From Gracilariopsis chorda (Eukaryota > Rhodophyta > Florideophyceae > Gracilariales > Gracilariaceae), in assembly GCA_003194525.1 (NCBI GenBank), contig NBIV01000205.1, positions 62,001 to 126,000 on the forward strand: DNA of 64,000 nucleotides, read 5' to 3'. A program made the translations under genes and the position numbers. The notes beneath the pieces are model-generated. The model was not told where the DNA came from. It saw only the letters and a program-made list of their open reading frames with translations, and searched no databases. Every line of letters starts with the position of its first letter. Position 1 is the stretch's first letter. Of this stretch, positions 38,176-48,538 are shown piece by piece.

Positions 38176-40779
38176 CTACCTAAACTGACTGTCGACAATC
38201 TCTGAAAACGGTTTCCGACACACCGGACATTCCACCCTCAGCATCCTGGAACAAGCCTTACAACACACAGAATGCCCGCACCACAAGAACATCGTTTCCA
38301 CCTTTGCATCCAGGCAAATGACGCAGCTGCCAGCATCTGGCCCCCGTTCCACAGCAAGTTCAACAAGACTCTTGGCGTCCAGTACCGACCGATGCGAAAC
38401 CTCCAACGAGAACGTTGAACTCGACATGCTAAACCCGTTATCCCCTCCAACTAACACAACCTGCTCGTCCTGCGCACACGCCATGGCGCTCCCGCACAGT
38501 TTCCCAGGCGCGTGACCGACCAAATTCGGCGTATCAACCCAGCGCAAACGACTGCTTTCAAACACTGCAAGGTCATTCAGAAGCCCCGCATTTGAGTCTC
38601 CTCCATACACAAGTACCTGGTCGCCCAGTACCGTAGACGCATGCCCCTCACGCGCCTTTGGCCGTGTGGGTTCGTCCGGGTACGGAATGGAATGCCATGA
38701 AGAAGTGACCATATCAAAGATGAACGTGTCGTCGTAAAACCGATCTCCATCATCGTATCCGCCGTGCACGAACATGTGTCTATCGTTGATGAACTCCACA
38801 ACGCACCCACTACGAGGTCGGGGCCGCTGTCCGCTCCCTCGAGGCCGCATCTGGATCCACTGTGACCTCTCGGCATGGAACACGTTCACGTACAAGGCGT
38901 CGTAGTACTTACCGCCCAGGTAGCGGTACAGCGATCGTCCGCCGAACACCAGCACGTTCGCGCCATCAGAAGTGACGGTCATGCCCATACGCGCTCGTAT
39001 CCCCGGTGGCGTGCCCGTACAGGTTACAGGTGACCATGTCTCATTTGCAACATGGAACATGTGAAGGTCGTTGAGACGACCTCTTGGTGAACTACCTCCG
39101 AATACGATTAAGCGGCTTTGATCAGAGCCCAGCGCAACGGCGCCGTGTCCCGTTCTGCCAATAGGGATAACACCGGATGGTGTTATAGTGCTCCACTTGA
39201 GGTTTTCTACGTCTAGCTGATGCAGCGTGTTGAGGCGCGTTCCGGGCGGCTCCTGGCCTCCAAAGCCCGCGGAACCACCGAACTTGAGGAGTGTTTTACC
39301 GCCGTTGACAGCGGTAAGCGTGTGTCCCTCCGTTCCAGGCGCCGGTGCCGAAGTGTCTCGAGGGTGAAGCGTCCACTTCATCTCCACAATTCGGTCACGT
39401 ATAGGACGGCCCGTCTCCCCGGGCAAGAAAGCTTCGTGCGTAGCACTTGACAAGCGGGAAGTAAACGCGGCTGGGTGCAGTTCCGTGAGATCAGTAGTGG
39501 AGAATGAAATGGATGTACGAGGGGAATCTTGATAAGGAAGTGTGACGAAACTTTGCTCTTGGGCGGCATTCTCGTCGTAGGTCGGGACGTCCAAGCGTGT
39601 GGCGGCCGGATGTACCCACGAGTAAGCACCAGTGTTGGCGTTACAGAAAAGTCCTTGACGGAGAACACGGCATCCGAGGTCACGAGCCCTTCGCTTGTCG
39701 TTCTTGACTGCTTCATCGATTGTGGAATCGGATGGAGTGGTCCATACATCAACGCTGCTGTTGATGTGGTGGTAGTACTTGTATCCAAAAGTATCGACAA
39801 GGGCGACCCATCCCGGCGGCAAGTGTGGGCTTTGCGGAACGCGACCAACATGGGATAGGGGCGTTCCAAAGACAACGGGACGAGCGCCCGTGATGGAGAC
39901 GTCGGTAGTTACACCGCCGACCATCTGACCGGTTGGGGCGGGGGTATCTGCTGTTACGCTCATGGAGAGAGTTAGTTGGTCGGTGAGTTGGAGTTGTACA
40001 GGGTAGGGGTTGGCAGGGTGGGTGAGAGCGGCCCAGATGTGATGAATGGGCATAACGTGTTGATAGTGGTCGGGAGATCGCGGTGACTCGAGCACTCGTA
40101 TGTTGATGGTGGAGTGGGCAAGCTCTGTGAGGCTGTTTGCGCGAAGAGAGAGGCGCGGCAAAGTAGGCCACTTGAAGTGCTTCATATCGCGTTGTTCAAC
40201 AGCGGGTTGTTGAACAGACGATTTTGAAAAGGCGGTCTGTAGCATGTACTCGAGTGAGAGAAATGCAGTGGAAAGAGGAGTTGATGCTATGAGCGAGACA
40301 TCTGTGAAGGAGAGAGAGACGCGACAGGGTTGCTCAACGTGGACGTCGAAAGCGAGGGTGAAATCGGTGGGATTACCTGTTGGGTCGCGTAGTTTGAGGC
40401 TTTGACAGACGGTGCCACGGGCGAGGGAGAGCAGACTTATACGCAGGGCGCCTATGGGCGTTGCGGGAAGACGACCCATGCAGGGTGAGAGAGCGGGGAA
40501 TCGGGGCTTGGACATCTTTGTGAGGTTGATGTTGAGCATTGCAGCACTGACGGCGAGGCGGTCGGGCAGACGTTCTGTCCACTTGACGCGCCATTCAGGA
40601 GGGAAAAGCAGCTCCTGGGAGGGAGTGCGAGTGGCGGCATCGCGCTTTACAATGGGCGACTCGACGGCGGTGAGACGGCGAGTGGTGGTGGAAATAGTTA
40701 TTTGGCAGGAGGTAGGAAGCGGTGTTGGAGTGGCAGCAGTTAGACGAAAGTTGCACAGCTTGAAGTTAAGCACTCCCAT
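38176..40779 (-). CDS. C2-like / WW / Kelch / RING protein, probable E3 ubiquitin ligase (867 aa)
   Basis: Start taken at ATG 40779 (MGVLNFKLCNFRL); an in-frame ATG at 41049 would add 90 residues of basic, Pro-rich leader. Residues 1-170 resemble an NT-C2/C2 beta-sandwich. A WW domain is at about 318-350 (LPPGWVALVDTFGYKYY, ending WTTP), with a weaker WW-like repeat after it. Five to six Kelch repeats at about 480-790, with LLKFGG, LIVFGG, VLVFGG, MFVHGG, VLVYGG and VVLVGG forming a propeller. A C3HC4 RING at about 817-856 (CVICLD, CGHSVCC, CPVCRKPF). RING gives E2 binding; Kelch and WW would recruit targets. The combination is unusual. No intron. Confidence 0.9.
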   Translation of the reverse strand: MGVLNFKLCNFRLTAATPTPLPTSCQITISTTTRRLTAVESPIVKRDAATRTPSQELLFPPEWRVKWTERLPDRLAVSAAMLNINLTKMSKPRFPALSPCMGRLPATPIGALRISLLSLARGTVCQSLKLRDPTGNPTDFTLAFDVHVEQPCRVSLSFTDVSLIASTPLSTAFLSLEYMLQTAFSKSSVQQPAVEQRDMKHFKWPTLPRLSLRANSLTELAHSTINIRVLESPRSPDHYQHVMPIHHIWAALTHPANPYPVQLQLTDQLTLSMSVTADTPAPTGQMVGGVTTDVSITGARPVVFGTPLSHVGRVPQSPHLPPGWVALVDTFGYKYYHHINSSVDVWTTPSDSTIDEAVKNDKRRARDLGCRVLRQGLFCNANTGAYSWVHPAATRLDVPTYDENAAQEQSFVTLPYQDSPRTSISFSTTDLTELHPAAFTSRLSSATHEAFLPGETGRPIRDRIVEMKWTLHPRDTSAPAPGTEGHTLTAVNGGKTLLKFGGSAGFGGQEPPGTRLNTLHQLDVENLKWSTITPSGVIPIGRTGHGAVALGSDQSRLIVFGGSSPRGRLNDLHMFHVANETWSPVTCTGTPPGIRARMGMTVTSDGANVLVFGGRSLYRYLGGKYYDALYVNVFHAERSQWIQMRPRGSGQRPRPRSGCVVEFINDRHMFVHGGYDDGDRFYDDTFIFDMVTSSWHSIPYPDEPTRPKAREGHASTVLGDQVLVYGGDSNAGLLNDLAVFESSRLRWVDTPNLVGHAPGKLCGSAMACAQDEQVVLVGGDNGFSMSSSTFSLEVSHRSVLDAKSLVELAVERGPDAGSCVICLDAKVETMFLWCGHSVCCKACSRMLRVECPVCRKPFSEIVDSQFR

Positions 40780-41204
40780 GATGTTCTTACGGATGACGGA
40801 CGGGGCTGGATGGGGGAGGAAGAAGTGCGAGTTTTGACGGGGCGAGTCGACACGGGCCGGGGGGGGGAGGGGGGGGAACACGGGGAGAGGGATGCATTGG
40901 TGAAGAGCAAGTTTTTTTGGAGATACTTGCGGGTGTGCGCAACGGCGGTTGGGCACGATGGCAGCAGCGGCGACAAACGCCAGTGGCCGCTCCAATATCG
41001 CGTGTTGAGGCGGCCACCAATGAGAAAACGCGCCATGCACAGGTCTCATCAAATATCTTGACAGCTGCACGTCACTTTTTTTCGTTGGGTGTATTCTAGA
41101 AGCTTTTCTACAACTGTATCTAAGTTACCCGCGGCACGTCCCCTACCGCTGGCGCAGTCGCCGTCTTTGCCGTCGTTGCTGCTGCGCTGTGTGGCGCACT
41201 CGAT

Positions 41205-41507
41205 ATGCTTCCTGCCGACGCTCCCGTGCCGGGGGAAGAGGAGCACGAGGCGGCGCGCGTGTTGCTCAACCCGCCTCTACTCGCGCTCTACGCGCTCACC
41301 AACGGCGTCACCCACGCCGCTGCTCGACGCATGCTGCTTGCGCTCGTCGCCGGCGCCCCGTCGGCCAAACCGCCGACTCAACCGGCAGAGCCGCCCATTC
41401 CGGAGGTGCTTTCTAAGACGTATCGCACCCCGGTGCTCCCCGCCTTCAAAAATCTCATCGATCAGCACGCCCCCCATCTGGTCATCGCCCACGTCCGCCC
41501 GCACTGA
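41205..41507 (+). CDS. Small unknown protein (100 aa)
   Basis: Starts MLPADAPVPGEEEHEAARVLL. It has a helical N-terminal half and a Pro-rich linker, then EVLSKTYRTPVLPAFKNLI. It lies in the 470-bp gap between two minus-strand genes and nearly meets the 3' end of the pseudouridine synthase gene. Amino-acid composition looks protein-like, and a competing minus frame overlaps it. Family not recognised. Confidence 0.4.
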   Translation: MLPADAPVPGEEEHEAARVLLNPPLLALYALTNGVTHAAARRMLLALVAGAPSAKPPTQPAEPPIPEVLSKTYRTPVLPAFKNLIDQHAPHLVIAHVRPH

Positions 41508-41518
41508 CCCGCGCGCCT

Positions 41519-42679
41519 TCACCACCCTCGTTGCTCCTCCTCGAAAGTTGGGTATATCACCCGCTTCAGAAGCGATCGCATGTCGCGTGGAAGCTCGCTT
41601 GTCACTGTTAGAAACTCGTTTGTGAACGGGTGTCGCAGCGATAATTTCCACGCGTGTAACAGCGGTCTACTCGCGAGTGTGGAGAAACGATGATTTATGT
41701 CACCCGCTCCGTACAACTCGTCGCCCAATACTGGCGCTCGTGCGTGTCGTAAATGTACTCTTATTTGGTGTGTTCGCCCGGTCTCGATCCCCACTTTCAC
41801 CACGTGCAACAATGAACGCGCGTCACTAGCAACTACTTGAACCACACTTTTGGCGCTTCTACCGCCGCTATGTTCCGGTAGTACGCACATTCGAATGCGA
41901 TCTGTTGGACACCTTCCAACAGGTTCGTCGATTATTCTGGAGATGCAACCCTTTCCGGCTGGATTTCCCACTGTGATTGCAATGTACTCCTTCTTCAACT
42001 GACGCGCTGCAAATAGCTCGCTTAGCTTCTCGCACGCTTGCTGCGTCTTGCCGGCTAGTAGTACGCCGGATGTGCCTTTGTCAAGTCGGTGAACGATTCC
42101 GGCACGTGATGAATTCATTTCACGTAGTGATTTATATCGATGTGCCAACGCGTTCACGACCGTCCCACTCCAGTTTCCAGGCGCGGGATGTACCACCATT
42201 CCCGCCTGCTTGTTCACAAACACAACATGTTCGTCTTCATAAAGGATTTCCAACGGGATTTCTTCCGCCGCTACGGGCTGCTCACGCTCTGTGGGCACCA
42301 AATTGACCACGATTTCACAGCCCGGCACGACACGATGCGACTTGCTCACCGGCGATTTGCCATCGATTTGCACGTGCCCGGAGCTGATCAGAGACTGAAT
42401 GTACGATCTTGAACGCTCTTTGAAACGGCATGCAAGTAGTTTGTCTATCCGTGTTCCGGTTTGTTCAGCTGTAGTTTGAAATGTCTCTACTTGGCTTTGA
42501 GGTATGTTTTGTTGTTGCTTGTCGATTGGACCCGGTGATAGTGACGCTTTTGCGGCTTGCGCTTGCTGCACAGCGTGTTGCGTATGCTGCCTGGAGCAGC
42601 GCGCCGGGGGGAAGTGCTTTCGTGCGCTCAGCGGCACTCGTACTAGCGTCTGCGTGAACGCGTATCGTCTTTTGTACAT
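41519..42679 (-). CDS. RluA/RluD-family pseudouridine synthase, probably organellar (386 aa)
   Basis: Converts specific uridines in RNA (usually large-subunit rRNA) to pseudouridine. Residues 1-65 are basic and Gln/Ala-rich, a likely mitochondrial or plastid presequence. An S4 RNA-binding domain follows (about 72-135: GTRIDKLLACRFKERSRSYIQ, GHVQIDGK). The catalytic domain has HRLDKGTSGVLL with the catalytic Asp (about residue 200), LKKEYIAIT, and GRTHQIRVHLRH with GDELYG. Length is a little above bacterial RluD because of the leader. Confidence 0.93.
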   Translation of the reverse strand: MYKRRYAFTQTLVRVPLSARKHFPPARCSRQHTQHAVQQAQAAKASLSPGPIDKQQQNIPQSQVETFQTTAEQTGTRIDKLLACRFKERSRSYIQSLISSGHVQIDGKSPVSKSHRVVPGCEIVVNLVPTEREQPVAAEEIPLEILYEDEHVVFVNKQAGMVVHPAPGNWSGTVVNALAHRYKSLREMNSSRAGIVHRLDKGTSGVLLAGKTQQACEKLSELFAARQLKKEYIAITVGNPAGKGCISRIIDEPVGRCPTDRIRMCVLPEHSGGRSAKSVVQVVASDARSLLHVVKVGIETGRTHQIRVHLRHARAPVLGDELYGAGDINHRFSTLASRPLLHAWKLSLRHPFTNEFLTVTSELPRDMRSLLKRVIYPTFEEEQRGW

Positions 42680-43125
42680 AGTTACTCCCTCTTCTGACGT
42701 AGTTCCAATCGCGAAAAGATGTTCAGTGACGCTGGTTTAGCAGATAAAGATGGTTGTTGCAACGCATCCTTTCATAGTAGTGATGGGCTCTCTAGTAGAG
42801 TACTCGCTAGACAAGTTCCGCCTTGGGAGAGCACGCACGTTCTACAGCTGTAAAAATTGCACAGATCTATCTGGGGCGAGAACCCTTTTTTTGGCAAACA
42901 GCCATTTTCCATTCCGTCACCCCCCGTGCCCCAACGCCTGCCCCCAACTCTCTCCAGTCTTTCCGATTCACCCTGCGTGTAGATTCTTTCACGCGTACCG
43001 CACGCTCCACTCACAGCCCCTCTTCCAACCACTGCCTAAAGCATCAAGCCCCATGAACAACTAACATACCACTTGCATCACAAGCCCCAACTACCGCCGC
43101 AACCCAAAAACCCCCAGCCCCAAAA
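42680..43125. other. Divergent intergenic region
   Basis: 446 bp between the pseudouridine synthase and SF1 genes. The last 100 bp before SF1 are C/A-rich (leader). No gene seen. Confidence 0.5.
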
Positions 43126-44337
43126 ATGTTCGAGAAGCCAGAGAGAAAACGTCGCAAACGAACCCGTTGGGAGCGTATAGACGTCCAAGCCGTGGAAAAG
43201 TCTCAGTTTCAAGCTCGTCTCGATCTCATCTCCCAAGCCATAAACACGCAGAACATCCCCGTCGACGAATTATGTCGCTCTCCCTCCCCAGAGCCGCGCT
43301 ACGACACACGCGGAAAGCGCGTCAACACGCGCTACGATCGCGCCGTCGACAAGCTCGAAGCAGAGAGGTTTCGAATTTATACCCGTCTCAAACAACTCGA
43401 CCCCAATTTCCGCCCGCCACGAGGTTTACGCCCGCCCAAATTCGTCGACAGGCTATACATCCCGAAAGAAAAGGAAGGCACTCTAAACTTCATCGGACTC
43501 ATTCTGGGGCCTAGAGGAAACACTCAGAAGCGTCTGGAAAAGGATTATGAATGCAAGGTTGCCATTCGCGGAAAGGGAAGCGTCAAGGATGGTCGAGCAA
43601 GAGGTCCTGCTCAACTTGAAGACAATGAACCTTTACACGTCATCATAACCGCGGAGGGACTTGACGGGAAGCAGCGCATTGACCAGTGCAAACGCAAGAT
43701 CATGGATATCATCACGCCTCGCGAGGATAACGACAACGATCACAAGCAAGCCCAGCTTCGAGAACTGGCACAACTCAATGGAACGCTACGTGAACAAGAT
43801 CGTGATTTTCGCGGCGCAAAAAACTATGACAAGTCAATACGTTGCGCAAACTGCAACGAAACGTCACATCCAACCGCTGATTGTCCGAAAAAGGGCGACG
43901 GCGCAGAACTAGATGCTGATTACCAATCATTCATGGCCGAACTGAATGGCAACAAGGAACCAGAACAACAAGAACCCGAAACCAAGGTCGCGCCCTGGTT
44001 AAAGGAAGATGCATTTGCAACAAGACCTGCTCCGCCTCCACCCGGCTGGAATGGTGCTCCACCTCCACCTGCAGACCCAGCTCGCACTTCATTCTCTTCG
44101 AATGCTCCGTTCCGCCAAAAGCCTCATCGCATGCATGATCAATTTCAATATGGAAGCGTCCAGTTTCCGCAGCTACCTATTCAAGGACAGCAACATGCCA
44201 TGCCGTCTGTTCCAATGCCTCCTCCGCCCCTTCCACATAACGACATGCCACCACCGCCTCCCCCTCCTCCCCCGGTCGACATTCCACCGCCACCTTCGGA
44301 TGGCTTACCCCCGCCTCCGCCACCACCCCCGAGCTAA
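43126..44337 (+). CDS. SF1: Splicing factor 1 / branchpoint-binding protein (403 aa)
   Basis: Recognises the intron branch site early in spliceosome assembly, together with U2AF. KRTRWE at 11-16 is the UHM-ligand motif that docks on U2AF65. The helix-hairpin region and KH-QUA2 domain span about 75-195 (KFVDRLYIPKEKEGTLNFIG, ILGPRGNTQKRLE, IRGKGSVKDGR). One CX2CX4HX4C zinc knuckle (240-253, CANCNETSHPTADC). The C-terminus is Pro-rich (about 300-403), with repeated PPPPPP tracts. Fits an organism with few but real introns, several of which show CTAAC-like branch sites in this window. Confidence 0.95.
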   Translation: MFEKPERKRRKRTRWERIDVQAVEKSQFQARLDLISQAINTQNIPVDELCRSPSPEPRYDTRGKRVNTRYDRAVDKLEAERFRIYTRLKQLDPNFRPPRGLRPPKFVDRLYIPKEKEGTLNFIGLILGPRGNTQKRLEKDYECKVAIRGKGSVKDGRARGPAQLEDNEPLHVIITAEGLDGKQRIDQCKRKIMDIITPREDNDNDHKQAQLRELAQLNGTLREQDRDFRGAKNYDKSIRCANCNETSHPTADCPKKGDGAELDADYQSFMAELNGNKEPEQQEPETKVAPWLKEDAFATRPAPPPPGWNGAPPPPADPARTSFSSNAPFRQKPHRMHDQFQYGSVQFPQLPIQGQQHAMPSVPMPPPPLPHNDMPPPPPPPPPVDIPPPPSDGLPPPPPPPPS

Positions 44338-44471
44338 ATCACGTACCACTGACAATAATACCTACTTCATCCATCGTGAGCCAGTAGCGTCTTTGAAAGT
44401 GATAGGTTTGCGTCTTGTTACCCGGCCATGGAGCCGACAAGTTAAAACCAACAAAAATTGTTACACTGAAA

Positions 44472-45581
44472 TCAGTATGGAAGCCTCTTTCTTTGTAGTG
44501 GACGTCCTCTCAACCCGTTCCAAAAACTGCCAGCATCCATTAGTCTCTTTCCAGGCGGTTGGACAGTCAACAGACCAAGACGACTACCGTCACCGCATGT
44601 GATTACTAATGCATTCTTTTCTGCATCGTGACTGACGTCATGTATATCAAAGCAAATTCCACCCTCTCTTCTCAAGACAGTCGTTTTGCCGATCTTCAAT
44701 CTGATTGCTTCAGCATTATCACTCTCCCCAACAGAAAAATCAGCCCAAGTGCCAGGCCACCCGGCCAGTGCTCGCACCTTGTTGTGATTTAAGATCGCAT
44801 TCTCTGTGAAACTCAGTCGCGCTTCGTCCTTCGACAACTTGGGGGCATGGGATGCTTGGCTGTCATCCTGTTCACACATCTGTGCACTGCCTTCCCAAAT
44901 GCTTGGAAGCACGTTTAACAGCGTATCGGCACCCACATCTACCAGCTCCTCCAACAACTCTGGCGTCTGTTCGCTGCCATCAAGCTCCCTTTCTTTCACA
45001 GCTACGATCGGACCAGCATCCATTTTAAGCACCGTGTATAGAATTGTAACCCCTGTCTTCTCTACGCCGGCCTCCAAGGCTCGCGGGACTGGAGCTGCAC
45101 CGCGGTAATGCGGAAGCAAGCTCGGATGGATATTAAGGGTGCCAAATTTCGGCAGATCAAGGAACTTTTGGGGTAGAAACTTGCCGTATGCCGTTGTGAT
45201 GCACAGATCTGGGTGGACATGGGTCATGGAGTCTATGAAGTCCTGTTCTCCTGCTCGAACTGGAGTTAGAATGGGTGAGATTCCAAGTTGTTCTGCAACA
45301 ATGTGAACGGGTGATTTGGTCAATACGCGCTTGCGTCCCTGGGAAGCGGGCGGTTGTGTGACAACTGCGCATAGTTCATATTCTGGTTTACTCTGCTTGG
45401 AGGCGGCGTATAACTTCTTCAGTACATTTGCCGCTATCTGTGGCGTGCCGAGAAAGACAACTCGCTTTGGTGCAGATCGCGCCGCCACTATCAATCTCCT
45501 GGAAGAGTGACGACAATAGCGGGAAAGTCGACGAGCGGAACGGGAGAAAGATGTGTATCCCAAGCCGAATGCAACTGACAT
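44472..45581 (-). CDS. fmt: Methionyl-tRNA formyltransferase, organellar (369 aa)
   Basis: Formylates initiator Met-tRNA for plastid or mitochondrial translation. Residues 1-38 are Ser/Arg-rich without acidic residues, a targeting peptide. The formyltransferase core starts RVVFLGTPQIAANVL. Catalytic and folate-binding block LNIHPSLLPHYRGAAP, then GVTILYTVLKMDAGPI. The C-terminal OB-like domain has LSFTENAILNHNKVRALAGWPGTW and ends with the usual MDAGSFWNG. It converges on SF1 (134 bp apart). Confidence 0.95.
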   Translation of the reverse strand: MSVAFGLGYTSFSRSARRLSRYCRHSSRRLIVAARSAPKRVVFLGTPQIAANVLKKLYAASKQSKPEYELCAVVTQPPASQGRKRVLTKSPVHIVAEQLGISPILTPVRAGEQDFIDSMTHVHPDLCITTAYGKFLPQKFLDLPKFGTLNIHPSLLPHYRGAAPVPRALEAGVEKTGVTILYTVLKMDAGPIVAVKERELDGSEQTPELLEELVDVGADTLLNVLPSIWEGSAQMCEQDDSQASHAPKLSKDEARLSFTENAILNHNKVRALAGWPGTWADFSVGESDNAEAIRLKIGKTTVLRREGGICFDIHDVSHDAEKNALVITCGDGSRLGLLTVQPPGKRLMDAGSFWNGLRGRPLQRKRLPY

Positions 45582-47566
45582 GATAGCAATAAATGTCGAC
45601 CAGGAAGTTGAGTCTTTGGTGATCTGGATAACGTGAAGTTATTGAGCTACAGAACGTGCTCAGATCTTCGGTTGGAGATGTTGGGTCCCGAACCTAAAGG
45701 TGGTAAAGACACTGAGGACAGAGAGTGAGGTCCAAAATAAGCTTTAGTGGCGCGCGTCGTTCAACTCTTGAACCTTTATCTGCAGCTACGCAGATCAACG
45801 ATTCAACCCGTCATGATTGTCAATCAGCATTACAGTGCATGAACGTAGTAAACTCGAGTTTAAGAGTCTTCTTCTGATGATGAAAGAGGCTCTATTTAAT
45901 ATCCAAAATGCTGTTCCAGACACGCCCTCCGCACTTGATATATGCCTCGTTCTGAGCTAGTAATGTTGCGCAAAGTCGACTAGTGAAATCTCGTAACGCT
46001 TATCGTAAGCATTCTCACAGCAACATCAACTGATTCGTGCTTCGAAAGGTCTCACGATATCCTTAACGGTGCTTATCTAAAATATTGTATGTATCGAACT
46101 GGAAAGACGAAAGATTCTCACCTTCAAAAAGAATGTATCACAAGGGATTCCCTACACGACTCTTATTAAGCTACGTTGGACGAAGAAGCCAAGTGACAAT
46201 GCGATTGGGTCTACCCGGAGAACTTAATCATCGAGTAGATGCTTAGCCTCCTTCATCATCGGAACAAGAGGCGACACCCCTCTACACACACAAACAGAAA
46301 TCAAGTCAAGCAATTCAAAAAACAATATTCGGTTTCAAACGTTTGTTTCTGGATGGACCAATATGTTGTCAACAGTACTCCCAAAGCCCATGGTACAGAA
46401 AAAATTACCTTCAGGGTGGATTAGAAAGGGATCAATGGCTGCGTGAGGTGAGTGCGAACTAAAGAAGTCTGTAACATAGGCGTCTGGGCTGCCAGTTTGT
46501 GCCGTTCTGCAGTAAATTAGACCATCACCTGTTTCCATGGACAGCACTACAGAGTCAGATCCTGTTCGTGTCTGTTCAGTGTTATACTATTGTACCGTGA
46601 ATCTGGAATCGTTTACATTCTTCTGAACCTCTTAATGGGATTCACATTGTAACGAAAAAAATGCGAGGAACTGAAGAACAGGCTTCACTAGTTTCGCTTC
46701 TTTCCTTTGGTACGCTTCGCATCGCGTCAGAAATTAGTGATGGATACATGCTCTCAAACTTCTCTTGGAAATGGTTGTTCATTTTGGTCCGACTGTACTC
46801 CTCCAGTAGTTTGGGCAGCTAGACGGACCGTAACCCCGGAACGTATACCGAAACAAAAGGATTGTGAGCAACGGACTTTATGGGTGGCGAATATCGAAGA
46901 TTGGGTCTTCATCGTTTTTCTTTCTCTTGTCAGTACTTCATGTGTCATTATCGATAAATCGTGAAATTTACACCAAAGCCAGTCTACATCTCCAAATAAA
47001 GAAGTAGACCACGTGATTTCTCATTATCGGGCACAACATTCTCACCGGATAAATCATCAAGTATGTAGTAACTCATAGTTCTCTTTGGTAAACAAACGAC
47101 GCCAACATAGTGTCAGTCGATGATCACGAAATCTGCGGCTCGCCTGCAACAGACAATCTAATGCTGCACAGCAGAGACTGCAGTTCAAATCGAGAAACCT
47201 ACAAGGGTAGGTTTCTTTCTTCCCGTGTCCGCAGGTCAGAAGTGGTAGCCTTCTACCGTCGCACCGATGACAGTATGAGATAGAAGGCTTTCTATTATCA
47301 CTGGCACCGTCGTAGCCCTTTACCTTTTAGCTTGTCAAGAATCAGTTACATCATGCAACGTGTTCCGACATCGCTTCAATAAAGGCCAAATCCTGAAATG
47401 CTCTCCCACCACACGTGTATTGAGAACCGTAGCAATGTTTTCCGAAATCCATCGATCATCACATGATGAAGATGGCGAACGGTCATCTCGTTCACAAGTT
47501 GCCACAACTCGCAATCGTTCCGCGGTAAAACCACTCTTCCATAGTTGGCTCAACTGGTCGCTCAAG
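45582..47566. other. Long intergenic region, no gene seen
   Basis: 2 kb. Contains one copy of a dispersed repeat (46165-46290) and a perfect hairpin, GAAACCTAC-AAGG-GTAGGTTTC (47194-47215). In-frame ATG 47435 lies upstream of the chosen FabZ start. Confidence 0.5.
46165..46290 (+). repeat. Dispersed repeat family R, copy 1 (partial)
   Basis: Shares GCGATTGGGTCTAC, a GAAGCCAA block and the spacing of later blocks with 60160-60360 and 62288-62490. It is the most diverged and shortest copy, followed by a CA-rich stretch. Confidence 0.6.
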
Positions 47567-48310
47567 ATGACAACATCATTTATCGGAGTACCGTGCGGAG
47601 TTCCCCAATCATCCGGAACGCATCTTATTTCCCCACGACGGGTTCAACGAGCGCGAGCTCAACCAAAGTGGCGCGCATCAATCGGGGTAAGCGATGAAGC
47701 AGCAACGACGCCCGACACATGGGTACCAGCCAGCGAATTATCCAAGCCCTCTGAATGGCCAACAGTAATGTCAATCGAAGACATCATGAAGGTCCTCCCG
47801 CATCGCTATCCATTTCTTCTAATCGATCGGGTGATCGCGTTCGAACCCGGCAAACGCGCAATCGCGATCAAGAACGTGTCCGTAAACGAGCCCTTCTTCC
47901 CCGGTCACTTTCCGGACAGACCGATCATGCCGGGCGTGCTGCAAGTCGAGGCGCTTGCACAAGTTGGCGGAATCGTGATGCTTCAACAACCTATCTCAGA
48001 TGGCAAGGGAGATTTCTTTTTCGGTGGTGTTGATAAGGTGAAATGGAGGAAACCAGTTCTGCCTGGCGATACTATTGTCATGGAAATGACTCTCGAAGCG
48101 TACAAAAAGAGATTTGGAATCGCGAAAATGGTAGGCAAGTAAGTTGTGAAGGAGCGCTTACTTTCCCAATAACGTTGTAGTAGGTATGCTAACTGTGGTT
48201 GTTTCTGTTCGCTTAAATGTTTTCCGTGACGTTATCGCAGAGGTTATGTGGATGGAAAGCTTGTGGTGGAAGGTTTGTTCACGTTGGCGATGGCGGTCGA
48301 CAAAGAATAA
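47567..48310 (+). CDS. fabZ: FabZ 3-hydroxyacyl-ACP dehydratase, plastid-targeted (213 aa, two exons)
   Basis: Dehydrates 3-hydroxyacyl-ACP in plastid type II fatty-acid synthesis. Exon 1 47567-48138, intron 48139-48240 (GTAAGT, TGCTAAC branch-like site, GCAG), exon 2 48241-48310. The last exon supplies KGYVDGKLVVEG and the C-terminus, which an unspliced reading lacks. The leader MTTSFIGVPCGVPQSSG to about RASIGVSDEAA reads as a plastid transit peptide. ATG 47435 would give a longer leader. Hot-dog fold core: SIEDIMKVLPHRYPFLLIDRV with the catalytic His, and GVLQVEALAQ with the catalytic Glu. FFPGHFP is typical of FabZ. Confidence 0.95.
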
Positions 48311-48538
48311 AGCATCGAGGGATTTTGGCAGCTGCGTGCAAGTCGAAGAGAGCGGTGGGTTTGAAGAGGTGATTAGTCAGCGTCACCCTGACCAAAGTAC
48401 GTACCCAGAATGGCTATGAGTACATTGAGATGTGAAAGACGCTTATCATCGACGCCGGTCTATTGTCAAGACGTGCAACAAATGAAATAAGGTCAGAGTT
48501 GGTGCACATGTGGTAGCGCAAAAGCAATAAAGAGCAAC

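Noticed and set aside
47150..47220. tRNA-like segment (T-loop-like GTTCAAATC near a hairpin)
   Set aside because: No acceptor stem, D-arm or anticodon arm can be drawn.
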